DNA of 64,000 bases, from assembly GCA_947044365.1 (NCBI GenBank), contig OX345636.1, positions 40,900,191 through 40,964,190 on the forward strand, written 5' to 3'. This stretch comes from Petrosia ficiformis (taxonomy: Eukaryota; Porifera; Demospongiae; Haplosclerida; Petrosiidae). Position numbers and translations under genes: made by a program. Position 1 is the stretch's first letter, and every line of letters starts with the position of its first letter. The notes under the pieces are model-generated. The model was not told the origin of the DNA, made no database searches, and worked only from the letters and a program-made list of their open reading frames with translations. Shown here in pieces: positions 34,181 through 47,286 of the stretch.

Positions 34181-36990
34181 GAGTTTAAAGAACATCATTG
34201 ATTGGTATCTTATAATCTTCCTGTCCTTACTCGATGCTGTTAGGTGCATCATACTTAATAATGACATGATTGAATGTAAGGATCTTTGTTGTTTCCTTTA
34301 GTTTCTATTTTCCAATTATCCCTAATTTCATGTTTGTTTAAATTCATTTGATTGTCTATGTCTTCAACTGCTGTTGTTCTCTGTATTGAATACAAGAATC
34401 TTTCATAGTTTCTAAATCACAGCTAATTGTCTTTGCTAGTTGCTATGTTACATTCATCTGTTACTTTTGTCTTTCCAAATTGGCAGCATTTATCTGGATT
34501 GTACATTTTGTTAGTTAAAATGTTGTCTACAATTAAATTTTCTGTAATTGTCTGGTGTTTGAATGAGCTGCTCTTTTTCTGAAAAATGGTTACTTTGATG
34601 GATTGTTATGTCATTCTGTGATGAAGTATTAAAAGCAAATAAGCTTTATTCATCATGAATTGGTATGATAGCCCAACAAGTAACTGAAACATGTTGATTA
34701 CAACACGTGAACATTCTTTGTGGTACAAAAAGATCTTCAAAAATGTATGTAGTTAATAGGAAAAGTATAATATGGATGGCTGGATCCTGATGAGAAAACA
34801 GATGGAGAGATGGATGAACAAATGATTCAGTTGTGTTCACACTCTTATACATAATGGATAGATTCTTAAAAATGGCATGTCTACGCATACATCATAAATG
34901 TATTCCCATCAATCTTAGTATCCTTATATAGGTATTTGAGGAGTGACGAGTGCAATAATCCATTATTTATTGTCACACCACAGTCAAAGTGGGTAAAAAA
35001 TTGATTAACATTATGGTAGATCATTCTCACATATATGGTTTTAACTGCTCTCGTTCACCATATCGCAGGGTGATGATAGTATGAACAGCAAGGGAATCTA
35101 AGGATCCTTTTCAGTTTTTGTAACAAAGCTAATAATCATTACTTGTTTCTATATTACAATCATCTCTAACGTGATGATATTTCACAGGTACATTATAGTC
35201 AATAACTACATTTAATTGTATATATTTCCAAGCACTGTTGTTCACACTGTATCATACACTGATAACAGTATTTAATAGTGGCAGAAAGTAAGGAGTTTTG
35301 GTAATGAAGCTAAAGATCTTTACTCGTTTCTATATTGCTAAACTGGATATTATTTTAAACTCCCTAATTAAAATGAATGATGTTTCAGTTTCTAAAGTGA
35401 AGCTAAGAATACTTCTTGTTTGAGTGGTTTCTATTTTGCTATCATTTAGAAAGCGAGCCCAATGATGAAATATGGGTGTAACTTGAAAACAATCTATCGA
35501 GTGTCAACACTTTCCAAAAATATGAACTTAGCACTTAAAAATACACCACATCAGAAAGTGAAATGAACTGTCAGAGGTTCACTTTCTGATTTCACACTTT
35601 TGAGTAACATTGAGAAACAAACCCTGTATGTATGTTCAACTCATTTTATCAAGAATGTCATTGAAAACCATGAAATCAGGAAGTAAGTTTCTGGTATAGT
35701 TCAAATCTCCCACATGGTGCATTGCAATGTTGTGAGCTCATATGTTTTGAAAGTTTTGATATTCAGAACATGGTTCTTTATTTACATCCATTTATATTTC
35801 AAATTTCTCTCTGATACACTTTTAGGTGTCAACAGGGTACTTAGGACTTTCTCATTACTACCTAGAATAAAGTAATTGCATTATTTAGTAGATATGACTC
35901 GATGGTTTGTAATTGGTTCAAGCGTGTATTTCATGTAGATAGACTAATATAATCCAAGGTTAAATCCAGGAAATGAATGATCAAATGTGCTTGTAACTTG
36001 AAAACGATGCATCAAATGTCAAAACTTTCCAAAAATATGAACTCAGCACTTAAAAATACACCATGGAATGACTGTCAGAGGATCACTATCCGATTTCATA
36101 CCTTTGAGTAACATTGAGAAGCAAACCCTCTTCAACCATTATGTATATTTTAACCGTTTTATCCAGAATGTCATTGAAAAACAGGAAATCAGAAAGTGAA
36201 CTTTTGACTGTAGTTTGAATCTCTCAGATGGTATATTGTAATGTCATGAGCTCATATGTTTTGACAGTTTTGATATTCAGAACACGAAAACTATAAAACT
36301 TAAATCTAGGAGTCGAATGATCAAATTACCACAACTATCAACTCAGCACTTAAATATACGTCATCTAAGCAAATGGAACTACTGTCAGAAGTTTAAGTTT
36401 GGTTCAGGTTTCAATCACATTCTGAAAATAATGATTCAAGAAGGTCATTACTTCTCAAATACAAATACTAAGATTGATGGGAATACATTTATGATGTATG
36501 CATAGACATGCACCATTTATATAATATTACCATTTTTAAGAATCTATCCATCATGTATAAGAGTGTGAACACAACTGAATCATTTGTTCATCCATCTCTC
36601 CATCTGTTTTCTCATCAGGATCCAGCCATCCATATTATACTTTTCCTATTAATTACATACATTTTTGAAGATCTTTTTGTACCACAAAGAATGTTCACAA
36701 GTGTTGTAATCAACATGTTTCAGTTACTTGTTGGGCTATCATGCCAATTCATGATGAATAAAGCTTATTTGCTTTTAATACTTCATCGCTTTAAATACTG
36801 TGACCAGTCGAGATACAGTGAACAACAGGGCGTGGAGACACATACAATTAAATAGAGTTATTCAGTATAATGCACATTTAAAAGGAAATCCAGTTAGGGA
36901 TCAATGGACATAGAAACTAGCAAAAATCTGTTTAGTTTCACTTTACGTTTAGTTTACAAATTAAAAGATCTTTAGATCTGATACATGTAT
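34181..36990. repeat. inner-left foldback core
   Basis: 34620-34890 is inverted at 36508-36785 (ACTGAATCATTTGTTCATCC and its complement). 36785-36985 is the inverted form of the leader at about 31880-32060. Between them lie two diverged inverted/direct copies of a segment with TATGAACTCAGCACTTAAAA (about 35520 and 36040). No convincing gene; open frames are copies of repeat DNA. Confidence 0.7.
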
Positions 36991-37098
36991 TATACAAACA
37001 TCAATTAACAACAGAATATAAAGTATTGTAATTGGATATGTAAAAAAAATACTGTTAAGGTATTTAATAGTTAAATATCACTATTACACATATACATA

Positions 37099-37612
37099 AA
37101 GTTTAAACTCCAAAGTCAACATATAGCAGAGGCTATTGTAAACAGTGATGGTCTTCAAAAGCTATCAACTGTGTGTGAAGGTAGGATTCAATGCATAACT
37201 GACATGTAAAATGCTTTTCACGAAATGCACTGAAACTACAGTGGACATTAATGGAGAGGATGATGATAGCATGGACATTGATGATTGTGAAGATATTGAA
37301 TTATATGGTAAAACAATTATAATTATATGAGTTTAATGTTTATGTATACATATAGATGTCGTTGACCCAATAGCAAAAGGATACCTGGTACCTGATTTCA
37401 TAAATGAGCCAGATTATGAGAATGACCCATTTCAAATCAAATGGGGGAAAGACAGTTATATCTCCAGTTTTCCACATCTGGATAGGAGAGAATCAGATGA
37501 GTAAGAGTGGTATTTATTGTTGTGTAATATAAATAATGATTGCATACAATGTAGGAATTGCATCTTTAAACGAACATTTATACGATCAACTGTAAAAGCA
37601 ATGGAATTTTAA
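37099..37612 (+). CDS. spliced gene of unknown function, C-terminal exons, left arm
   Basis: Four segments (37099-37180, 37242-37307, 37356-37500, 37555-37612) have GT/AG borders and phases that fit (1, 1, 2, stop TAA). They give about 116 residues. The first part reads HIAEAIVNSDGLQKLSTVCE, followed by a strongly acidic stretch (DINGEDDDSMDIDDCEDIEL), then VDPIAKGYLVPDFINEPDY and a basic end (FKRTFIRSTVKAMEF). The start is not identified. I recognise no family. The mirror copy at 46773-47286 keeps the frame with at least one amino-acid change (NCI here, NFI there). It lies between the inner foldback and the central loop and could be an accessory protein of the element or a captured gene fragment. 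Confidence 0.5.
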
Positions 37613-38129
37613 GTAAGCTTTATGGTATTTATCATATAGATATTCCATCAAAACTAATTGTAGCCTACAATTCGACAACTTTACTCAGGGGAGTGTCAAA
37701 GTGAGTTTGTTAAACACATTCACACAGTAAGAAAATACAAAGGTGATCCATGGCCTATTACACTATTTGATATGGCAAACTGATACTAATTATACAAACA
37801 AAAAATTTATAATTTTCTGTTTAGGAAATGGAAACATAGTACTACTTAGCAGGAATGGAAAGTGATGTGCAACAACAGTCTGTTGTTCTTTTTACACGTA
37901 ACATCAACATTTACATTATTTGGCCAGAAGTATGTACATTAATTGACATGCAACTACATTAACAACACACATCCAATGTTGTTATCTATAGATGCTCACA
38001 GCACTAATAATGGCTAAATACCAACTCAAGTACAAAGAAGCTATAAGAATTTACCTTTCAAGAACTTTACCAAACACAAAATAATGTTGAATTGCAATAG
38101 AAGCAATGTTATAAGCCGTAGAATAGTTT
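37613..38129. other. inner arm, no further gene recognised
   Basis: Paired with 46256-46772. AT-rich, with a few potential short exons but none I can chain. Confidence 0.4.
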
Positions 38130-38640
38130 TAAACTCTTATAGCTGGGGATATACACATCATGGCAATTGCTTAGTATCAGTAATGGATGTACATTCAAGA
38201 GACAAACACAATGGTGGTAGTTAATTAAGTGGGTTTGGTTGACACATCCAGCTATAAGCCTTAAAGTGTCGTAATGAACTTTAAATGCCTTATAGCTGAT
38301 TAAATAGATATTGGGACAATTACTTATTATCATTAATGGATACACAGTGTCAACCCAAACACAACGGTGATAGTTTATTAAGTGGGTTTGGTTGACACAC
38401 CCAGCTATAAGCCTTAAAGTGTCGTAATGAACATTAAATGCCTTATAGCTGGTTAAATAGATATTGGGACAATTACTTATTATCATTAATGGATACACAG
38501 TTTTAACCCAAACACAACGGTGATAGTTAATTAAGTGGGTTTGGTTGACACACCCAGCTATAAGCAGTAATGTATATTAAAAGTCTTATAGCTGGTTATA
38601 TGGATTATGGAATTTAAGACAATTGCTTAGTATCAATGGA
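38130..38640. repeat. ~153-bp hairpin-forming tandem repeats, left inner arm
   Basis: GTGGGTTTGGTTGACACA recurs near 38229, 38381 and 38536. Every unit carries CAGCTATAAGCCTTAA and its near-complement TTAAATGCCTTATAGCTG about 40 bp apart, so each unit can form its own hairpin. The mirror array is at about 45740-46260. Confidence 0.8.
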
Positions 38641-38748
38641 TAACATTATAACATCTAAACATCATCTTGTTAACAAATTGATCTAAAGTATGCAAATTAA
38701 AATATTGCTCAAGCAATTGTATTAGGAAGACTAGGTACATTACATATA

Positions 38749-39600
38749 TAATATGTAGTTATTAATTTGTTTGTGGTGGTTGAAAATAAAGGCTATGTAT
38801 ACATAAATACCATATCATGTGAAACATAGTTATCCTTCATTGTCTCATCAGTACAGAATCAAAACTTGACTCATAGAGCCTATTTAGCTACTGACTACAA
38901 ATAACAACCTTGGTTTTAATTTAATCTACCAGGCAATTTTATATAAATCATACATAATTATAATAATCATTATAAAGTGGGGTAATTCACCCAGTACTCG
39001 GCCCATAGGCATTTACAATATGAATTAATATGGGCTAACTACCCATTTTAGCTACATCAATATCATTAGTAGGAATCAGTATGGACCAATCAGTTACTAA
39101 ATTTCAATTAGCCCATTTTGGTAGACATCTTCTATTCAATTACTAAATTTCAAAATCTAAGTTTAAGTTAACTGATGTAGTAGTTTGAAATTACCTTTTA
39201 ATCATCTTTTCACAGCTTCTAGTGACTGTTATAATCACTCAGTTGAAGTTAGCACCAGCACCAGATTCTTGTGGGAGGAGTTTAAAACCGCATGTAACAT
39301 ACCATACATTTTTGATGAGTAGAGTTGTATTTGCTGGGGGAGATAGATGCAGTCACTAAAACACGGTCAGAGTAACTACAATTAGATATACAACACAATG
39401 AAGATGTATTAACACTCGGAAAACTGGACTCCAGTGAGCAATTATTCGTTTCGTGCTGGGTATTCACTATATTTCATAATGCAAAATTATATTGCTCGTT
39501 ACTTGAAAGAACTACAGCAACGAAACATTTTCATGGTAAGTACAAGTATACACACCACACAAAGATGATACAACAGTGCATGGAAAGCCAGACACTACTG
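38749..39600. other. start of the palindrome loop, nothing recognised
   Basis: The inverted match with the right arm ends at 38748. The sequence up to the 164-bp repeats is AT-rich and shows no gene. Confidence 0.5.
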
Positions 39601-40230
39601 AGCAATTATCAGTAATCCATTAGATTACATATTAATTAAATCATTAATGCTGGGTAATGAAGGAAGTTAGAGTAACGAAACTCAGTCAGGATAACTACAG
39701 GTACATACACAACACATTGAACATATAGCACCACTTGGAAAACCACACCCTACTGAGCAATTATCGGTAATCACAACAGTTCATTATATTACATATTAAT
39801 TAAATCATTATTGCTGGGTAATGAAGGAAGTTAGAGTAACGAAACTCAGTCAGGATAACAACAGGTACATACACAATACATTGAACATATAGCACCACTT
39901 GGAAAACCACACCCTACTGAGCAAATATCGGTAATCACAACAGTTCATTATATTACATATTAATTAAATCATTATTGCTGGGTAATGAAGGAAGTTAGAG
40001 TAACGAAACTCAGTCAGGATAACAACAGGTACATACACAATACATTGAACATATAGCACCACTTGGAAAACCACACCCTACTGAGCAAATATCGGTAATT
40101 ACAACAGTTCATTATATTACATATTAATTAAATCATTATCGCTGGGTAATGAAGGAAGTCAGAGTAACGAAACTCAGTCAGGATAACTGCAGGTATATAC
40201 ACAACACATTGGACATAGCTATAGCACCAC
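39600..40230. repeat. 164-bp tandem repeat, ~4 copies
   Basis: GCTGGGTAATGAAGGAAGT recurs at about 39649, 39813, 39977 and 40141, an exact 164-bp period. The units also share CACTTGGAAAACCACACCCT and ACGAAACTCAGTCAGGATAA. The last three are nearly identical. The array lies just upstream of the loop gene, so it may act as promoter or transposase-binding DNA. Confidence 0.85.
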
Positions 40231-40428
40231 AATGTTAATCAAACACACATCACAGGTGAATTAACACTACACTGATACAAGAAAGTATTAAAGTAGGTGA
40301 TGAAGGATAATGAACCACAGGTATAGCACATGTGCAGGTTTATAGCACACTTCCCACCATATTTGTTTTACAGAGAATGGTAAGTACATTGGTAAATATA
40401 TAAAGAGCATTATTAATTTTCCTTTTTG

Positions 40429-43400
40429 ATGCCAAAAACTCAGCCTAGAAAAGCCAAGTATATCGTAGATGTTGGCAAACTTGAAGAATACATAATTCTC
40501 CATGGACTTCCATCAAAGAAGTCCTCATGTACAAGAAATGATGGCTAACTGGACTATGGCTTGTAGGGAACTGTTGGGAAAACAAAAAATAGACAGCAGA
40601 TATGTCAAAGCAATTGCATACCATTATTATTGCAATCTACATGGTTTAAAGACAAGATTGCTTGACAGATTACAGGTAACATAGTAATTATAGTGCATAA
40701 TAACTGTATATAATTTTACATTAATTTTGTTACAATAGATGACAGATGAAACTGTCGTAGACCAAGAAAAAAAAGCAAAAGATGTAAATGCTGGTAAGAA
40801 ATGTTAATAATCATAAACTAACAAACTTACACAAATACTTTTATGCAGAGCAAGATGCGGAAACAGTAGTAAGATTCCATTCTGTATAAGTAATGTTAAT
40901 TACATATCTTCCTCCTATAAAGGAAACCTGCAGCGAAGAAGACTATAGTCCATTGAATGATGAAAATGTAAAAACAATGTACAGTTATGTAGCTAATAAT
41001 GTATATTCAACTCCTTTTAGGAAAATGAAAAAATACAGAAAAAACACAAGAGTAGTCTAGTTATTGCTGATGACAATGTAACAAAGAAACTATAATGTTT
41101 GTATGCAGGATTAATACCTCTTTCTTTAGGATAAAAAAATAAAATCAGACCAAATATTAGCTAATGACAGCTTACTCAAAATCAGCCAAGTAAATTATTG
41201 TGTGAAACCAAATACTACTGATCTCCTGATGTGTTCTTGCATTATGTAGCAAGAAATAGTAGAGAAAGCCGAATCACCAGATGTCTTTTGTGTATGCCAG
41301 ACAGAGTACAATAATGAGTATGTTCTCAGAAATAAGGAAAACAGTTACTTTTGTATAATAATTATTAAGGTTCATGATCATGTGTGATTACTGCTTGGAA
41401 TACTATCATCCTAAATGCATTGGATTGAACATCACAGAAGAATATGCTGAAACCTTATCCTCCTTTAAATGTGTCTTTTGTACTGATAAAGGGATCGACA
41501 GTCCTCTGTATATTGAAGGTGAAAACCTTTCTATTTCAAAACACATTTTTGCAAATTTCTTTCCATCAAAGCACGAGACTCAAATGGATACTTACATGTC
41601 GATGATAACAATGTTTGTTCAATGCCCAGTTTCATGGTATCACCTACTGCCTGGATAGAAAACCAATTGGAAGTGAGAATGATAATATCCATTGCATACA
41701 AATGCATAATTGTGTGTGGTAAATTGTGGTTCCTATTTTATATAGAGCGAATCCAGTGAAATATTTAGTGGACCACCGTTACGATGTGAATCAAATATAG
41801 AGCTAAGTTGGAGTGAATGGATTGAAATAGGTGGACACTCTAGTCAACTTTCAATAGAATGGACTGCAACTATTGCTAAAAAAATCTCTCAGTTCAATCC
41901 TTTTTGTTCAATTGCCTTTAAAAAGGGAAGAATCAAACTTCCTAACTCCAGAAAGCAGTTGGCACCATGTTTCAGGTCTTGCATATAATTATGTTTAGTA
42001 ACTATAACTATGAAAGATAATGCAAAATATTATCATCAATTTCTTTAGATGTGAGGGCTATTGCACTTTTAGTGATTGTTCCTTTACTTTCAAAGCAATC
42101 ATTCCACCATATGATGCTAACAATACACCCGATAGATTGAAATTGTTAATAACATCAGATGGGAAAATATCACATAACACATGAACGACGCAGTAGACAT
42201 ATTAAAAACAAAGAAAGATGTGAATTTCGAAAAAAATTACAGCATGAATCGCCATCAACACTCCACAGTAAACAGTACTTAATGCTATCGCAAGAACATT
42301 TGGCATCAGGTAATCGAGATGGAGTCGGAAATACAACGTCTATTTTTCAACGGATATCAAGTGAAAACTTGAAATCTGAGCAAAATGATGGAAATCTCAT
42401 CAAGTCCCTACTTCTCTTGCAAGAAGAAATAAAAAATAAACATGGAATGGGATACATACAGAGAATACATGCCTTTCCCTTCAGTGTACATTGCTACACT
42501 GAAATGGGCATTCGTATTTATCACCATATGGTAAGGCACCAGACCTTGTACTGTGACGCTACAGGTACAATAGTGTCATTGAAAAATGATGAATGTGTGC
42601 ACAGTGGGAAACTCCTGTATTACTCGATTGTTCTACAGCACCCTTCTAACAAAGAAGGTCCAATCGCAGTAGCTGAATTTATTTCAAGTGAACATACAAT
42701 AACAGCTGTTAGCTACTTTTTAGAATGTTTTAGAAGACAGGAAGCACAATTGTTTGGCTTTCAAAATACTGTTTTGCCTACACAAGTTGTCATTGATCGT
42801 AGTTTAGTGCTTTTCCAAAGCTTTTTGAGAGTGTACAACTTGGAAACAGCTTCAGATTACATACACAGATGCTTCAGGATTGTAAATGGCTCTGGCAAGG
42901 AGGAAGATCATAATAAGGTATTTGTCCTTGCTTGTGTGAGTCACGTAATGAACAGTGCAAAGAAAATGTGCCGTAAACTTTTGTAAGTATATAATTATTT
43001 CTATGTAAAATGATTATCATTTTTGTCTTTTACATACACAGCTCCAACAAGAATCATTATAAATTTGCCATGTTCTGTTTCTCAGTCATGGTAAATAGCT
43101 GGAATTTGGCAAGGTTCTTAAAATGTTTAAAAGCTTGCAATGTTGTCTTTTGCTCATCACATACCAATAGTCAGGTTAAAGAGGCATATGATTGTCTGCT
43201 GCAGCTCTTTAAGGAACTTGGTGACAGTACGCTACTAGAAGATTCAATGGACGAAGATATCACACATGATGGAGATGAAGAAAGCAGAAATGATCTCATG
43301 GAAGAAGACTCAGAGGAAAAGCATATGCCTGCTTCGTTGCAAAAACCTTTTGGCTCATACTTTGTTAAACACTTGCAAGCAATAAATGTATGCGTGAATG

Positions 43401-44391
43401 CAAAGCTTCCTGTCAATCCTCTCTATCAGCCACTTTTTATGGAAAAATTGCACAAGAACTGGCTGTCATTAACTCCCTTTTGGAGTGGCATTTTAAGAGG
43501 TTAATCTTTACATTCATCTGTAATATAATTATAATTATGATGTAGGTGACCCAAAGAGATATATTGACTGGATGGAGTCGCAAACAATGTCAATTTTACA
43601 GAAGCAAAAGGTGCTTGTATATATATATCTCTTTGCAATTTGTTTTCATTGTAATTTTTTTTTATAGTTGAAAGAAGACATCAGAAAGCAAAGGACAAGT
43701 GGTGCAATTGAAGCTTGGAACCTCATTCTGAAGCAAATGGATCACAAAAAGCATCGGTTAAGACCTGATGTTTTCATCAAACAACATTATGACATTGTAT
43801 ATGGACGCCAGTTAAAATATATAGATAAACTAACTGGACAACCTCAAAGAAAGATTACTGTAAAACTACAAAATAGGTTTATTGCATTTTCATTTCATTC
43901 TTATTTTCAAGCGTAGATTCATTTGAAAAGAAATTCAGAGTCACTAACTGAAAAGTGGGCAAAGCGTCGCAAGACATCTTACAAATCTCATACTACATCA
44001 TACTATCAAAACCCACCAACCACTGAATTCAATCTACCAAATTTACAGTATGTATAGCTAAACATGAGATAATAGATGCATGTTGGTTTATATCCTTGTT
44101 TAGAGATAGAAATGAAAATCCTCTTAATGTTATAGACAATCACACAAATGGTAGTATTCAGACAGATTGTTCAGGTATAATTATTAAGTCTTTTGTATTA
44201 TAATTATCATAATCATAATAACTACATATCTAGACTTGCAGACCACAGAAGCAACAAGGAAATGTATGTTATAATGATTTTATAATCTCAATAATTTATA
44301 CTGATTATCGTATGTAACAGTGATTTATAATGAACATAAAGTATTGGAAGAACAGAATGTGGAAAACAGTAGTGATGGATTGCCAAAGCAG
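40429..44391 (+). pseudogene. PHD-finger DDE transposase-like gene in the loop (MULE/NOF-like)
   Basis: Multi-exon, same strand throughout. A possible ATG at 40429 leads into KLEEYIILHGLPSKK, then a frame change to NWTMACRELLGKQKIDSRY. The PHD finger is built from FCVCQTEYNNE (about 41288-41317) and MCDYCLEYYHPKCIGL...FKCVFC (about 41377-41483), a C4HC3 pattern. Later come a Cys-containing block (CFRCEGYCTFSDCSF) and a domain with YCDATGTIVSLK (Asp), QVVIDRSLVLFQSF (Asp), LACVSHVMNSAKK, NPLYQPLFMEKLH, FWSGILRG and SGAIEAWNLILKQ (probable Glu). This order resembles MULE-superfamily proteins of the NOF type. Frame breaks near 40530 and 42170 suggest decay. The end is uncertain: a donor at 44392 implies a further exon. 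It would be the candidate mobilising enzyme of the palindrome. Confidence 0.6.
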
Positions 44392-44559
44392 GTAAATGCA
44401 CTGCCAACAAGATTATTTTTTATAAACTATTCTGACTATTTTACATTATATAAGAAACTGTGACAAACACTTCTTTGATTGAAACAGGTCTGTTGATTTA
44501 ATGAATTTAAGGGAATACATGTAATATTTTCAATGAATTACAATATTATAAGTAGAAAG

Positions 44560-44790
44560 TTGGAATAAATTAAACAAACCACTTCCATATAACCCTACAT
44601 AAGTGCTTACACCTCTGTACAAAGAGCTGTAATTATGTAGGGTTATATGGAAGTGGTTTGTTTAATTGTGGGTCCTAAGTTAGCTTCCCAACCTTGTTTG
44701 CTTGCTTTTTGGGTTTTGACATCCCTACATCTTCTTTCATTTTTATTGAAAATGTTTTTTATTATTCTTGTTTTCATTGATTTTTTTCTA
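44560..44790. repeat. palindromic MITE-like repeat, copy 3
   Basis: AACAAACCACTTCCATATAA pairs with TTATATGGAAGTGGTTTGTT about 65 bp later, followed by TTGGGTTTTGACATCCCTAC. Same family as 1558-1975 and 6480-6765. Confidence 0.75.
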
Positions 44791-45637
44791 AACGATGTGA
44801 ATGTTTTTTTGTAGATTGCAGAAATACTATATATCATTATGAAATCATGCAATCAAAAATTCATTAAAATTTGTTCATCAATGAAGGTCAGTCTTTTGTT
44901 TATGTATTGATTATCATTCTCTTTCACTTACAGATGATGTATATTCTCTATTCACTTACATCACTGTCTGCAGTCCTACAAGAAGTAGTGTCAGTCACTG
45001 TGTCAACCATTCAGTATTCCAATGCTTATCATAGTATACAATATTATTATACAATTGCTTTAATATTAATAATTATTATAATTATTCATTATTAGTATTT
45101 GCTCACAAACTCACAAATGTTATTACAATGCCAAACACTTCCACCTTTTCAGCTTCCATGTTAAGAGTATACAAATGCGCATGCGTAATTAAATTCCACT
45201 TAGGAAAATGGCGTCCAATTCCAGATCAAATCTTTGTAGTCGTTGAGACTGTCTTCTTTCATAGTATCTGAAGATATCATCTCGATACTTTACGACCAGA
45301 ATTTTACTATAAATGCGACGGGAATGGTGCTAGAATCATCGTGATAGGTCAACAAACAAAAAAATGATTTGTCTGGAAAATAATAATATTAATAATTATG
45401 ATGAAGATTTTGCCAGTTTTGCCACTCGCCGGTTCTCTACCTTAACAATAATCTTCGGCCATCTAGAAGGTATTGGTAGTCATAAAAACACTAGATATAA
45501 ACAGGCATGTGTGTATAGAAACTTATGTGTATAATTATATTACCAGAGATTTCAGCTCATCACTTGCAATTGAAATGCATGGGCGGCCATTTTTTTTCCG
45601 TGCCATCCCTACATAGAGAGTACTACCGTACTCTCTG
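44791..45637. repeat. loop side of the 1.06-kb dispersed repeat
   Basis: Reverse complement of 5705-6480 (ACGCATGCG, GTTGAGACTGTCTTC, GCCGGTTCTCTACCTTAA, ATGGGCGGCCAT, CGTGCCATCCCTA). It ends with the short palindrome AGAGAGTACTACCGTACTCT, exactly where the right inner arm begins. Confidence 0.75.
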
Positions 45638-45739
45638 ATATGTAATGTACCTAGTCTTCCTAATACAATTGCTTGAGCAATATTTTAATTTGCATACTTT
45701 AGATCAATTTGTTAACAAGATGATGTTTAGATGTTATAA

Positions 45740-46260
45740 TGTTATCCATTGATACTAAGCAATTGTCTTAAATTCCATAATCCATATAACCAGCTATAAG
45801 ACTTTTAATATACATTACTGCTTATAGCTGGGTGTGTCAACCAAACCCACTTAATTAACTATCACCGTTGTGTTTGGGTTAAAACTGTGTATCCATTAAT
45901 GATAATAAGTAATTGTCCCAATATCTATTTAACCAGCTATAAGGCATTTAATGTTCATTACGACACTTTAAGGCTTATAGCTGGGTGTGTCAACCAAACC
46001 CACTTAATAAACTATCACCGTTGTGTTTGGGTTGACACTGTGTATCCATTAATGATAATAAGTAATTGTCCCAATATCTATTTAATCAGCTATAAGGCAT
46101 TTAAAGTTCATTACGACACTTTAAGGCTTATAGCTGGATGTGTCAACCAAACCCACTTAATTAACTACCACCATTGTGTTTGTCTCTTGAATGTACATCC
46201 ATTACTGATACTAAGCAATTGCCATGATGTGTATATCCCCAGCTATAAGAGTTTAAAACT
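45740..46260. repeat. ~153-bp hairpin tandem repeats, right inner arm
   Basis: Mirror of 38130-38640. The translated product is identical over 129 codons between arms, which shows near-perfect DNA identity rather than a real protein. Confidence 0.8.
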
Positions 46261-46772
46261 ATTCTACGGCTTATAACATTGCTTCTATTGCAATTCAACA
46301 TTATTTTGTGTTTGGTAAAGTTCTTGAAAGGTAAATTCTTATAGCTTCTTTGTACTTGAGTTGATATTTAGCCATTATTAGTGCTGTGAGCATCTATAGA
46401 TAACAACATTGGATGTGTGTTGTTAATGTAGTTGCATGTCAATTAATGTACATACTTCTGGCCAAATAATGTAAATGTTGATGTTACGTGTAAAGAGAAC
46501 AACAGACTGTTGTTGCACATCACTTTCCATTCCTGCTAAGTAGTACTATGTTTCCATTTCCTAAACAGAAAATTATAAATTTTTTGTTTGTATAATTAGT
46601 ATCAGTTTGCCATATCAAATAGTGTAATAGGCCATGGATCACCTTTGTATTTTCTTACTGTGTGAATGTGTTTAACAAACTCACTTTGACACTCCCCTGA
46701 GTAAAGTTGTCGAATTGTAGGCTACAATTAGTTTTGATGGAATATCTATATGATAAATACCATAAAGCTTAC

Positions 46773-47286
46773 TTAAAATTCCATTGCTTTTACAGTTGAT
46801 CGTATAAATGTTCGTTTAAAGATGAAATTCCTACATTGTATGCAATCATTATTTATATTACACAACAATAAATACCACTCTTACTCATCTGATTCTCTCC
46901 TATCCAGATGTGGAAAACTGGAGATATAACTGTCTTTCCCCCATTTGATTTGAAATGGGTCATTCTCATAATCTGGCTCATTTATGAAATCAGGTACCAG
47001 GTATCCTTTTGCTATTGGGTCAACGACATCTATATGTATACATAAACATTAAACTCATATAATTATAATTGTTTTACCATATAATTCAATATCTTCACAA
47101 TCATCAATGTCCATGCTATCATCATCCTCTCCATTAATGTCCACTGTAGTTTCAGTGCATTTCGTGAAAAGCATTTTACATGTCAGTTATGCATTGAATC
47201 CTACCTTCACACACAGTTGATAGCTTTTGAAGACCATCACTGTTTACAATAGCCTCTGCTATATGTTGACTTTGGAGTTTAAACTT
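46773..47286 (-). CDS. spliced gene of unknown function, right-arm copy
   Basis: Mirror of 37099-37612 with the same splice borders and TAA stop. The exon near 46830 has a substitution changing NCI to NFI, so the copies have begun to differ but the frame is kept. No recognised family. Confidence 0.45.

Noticed and set aside
34646..34888. 80-codon frames (also 36508-36855 and 49497-49739) with a His/Pro-rich peptide
   Set aside because: All are copies of the foldback core in different orientations; no start context or family.
38109..38498. 129-codon minus frame, present identically at 45887-46276
   Set aside because: It is the translation of the 153-bp tandem repeat (the same peptide block recurs with each unit). 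Conservation between arms reflects recent DNA identity.
38130..40230. CRISPR array
   Set aside because: The repeats are 153-164 bp direct tandems without unique spacers in a eukaryotic context.
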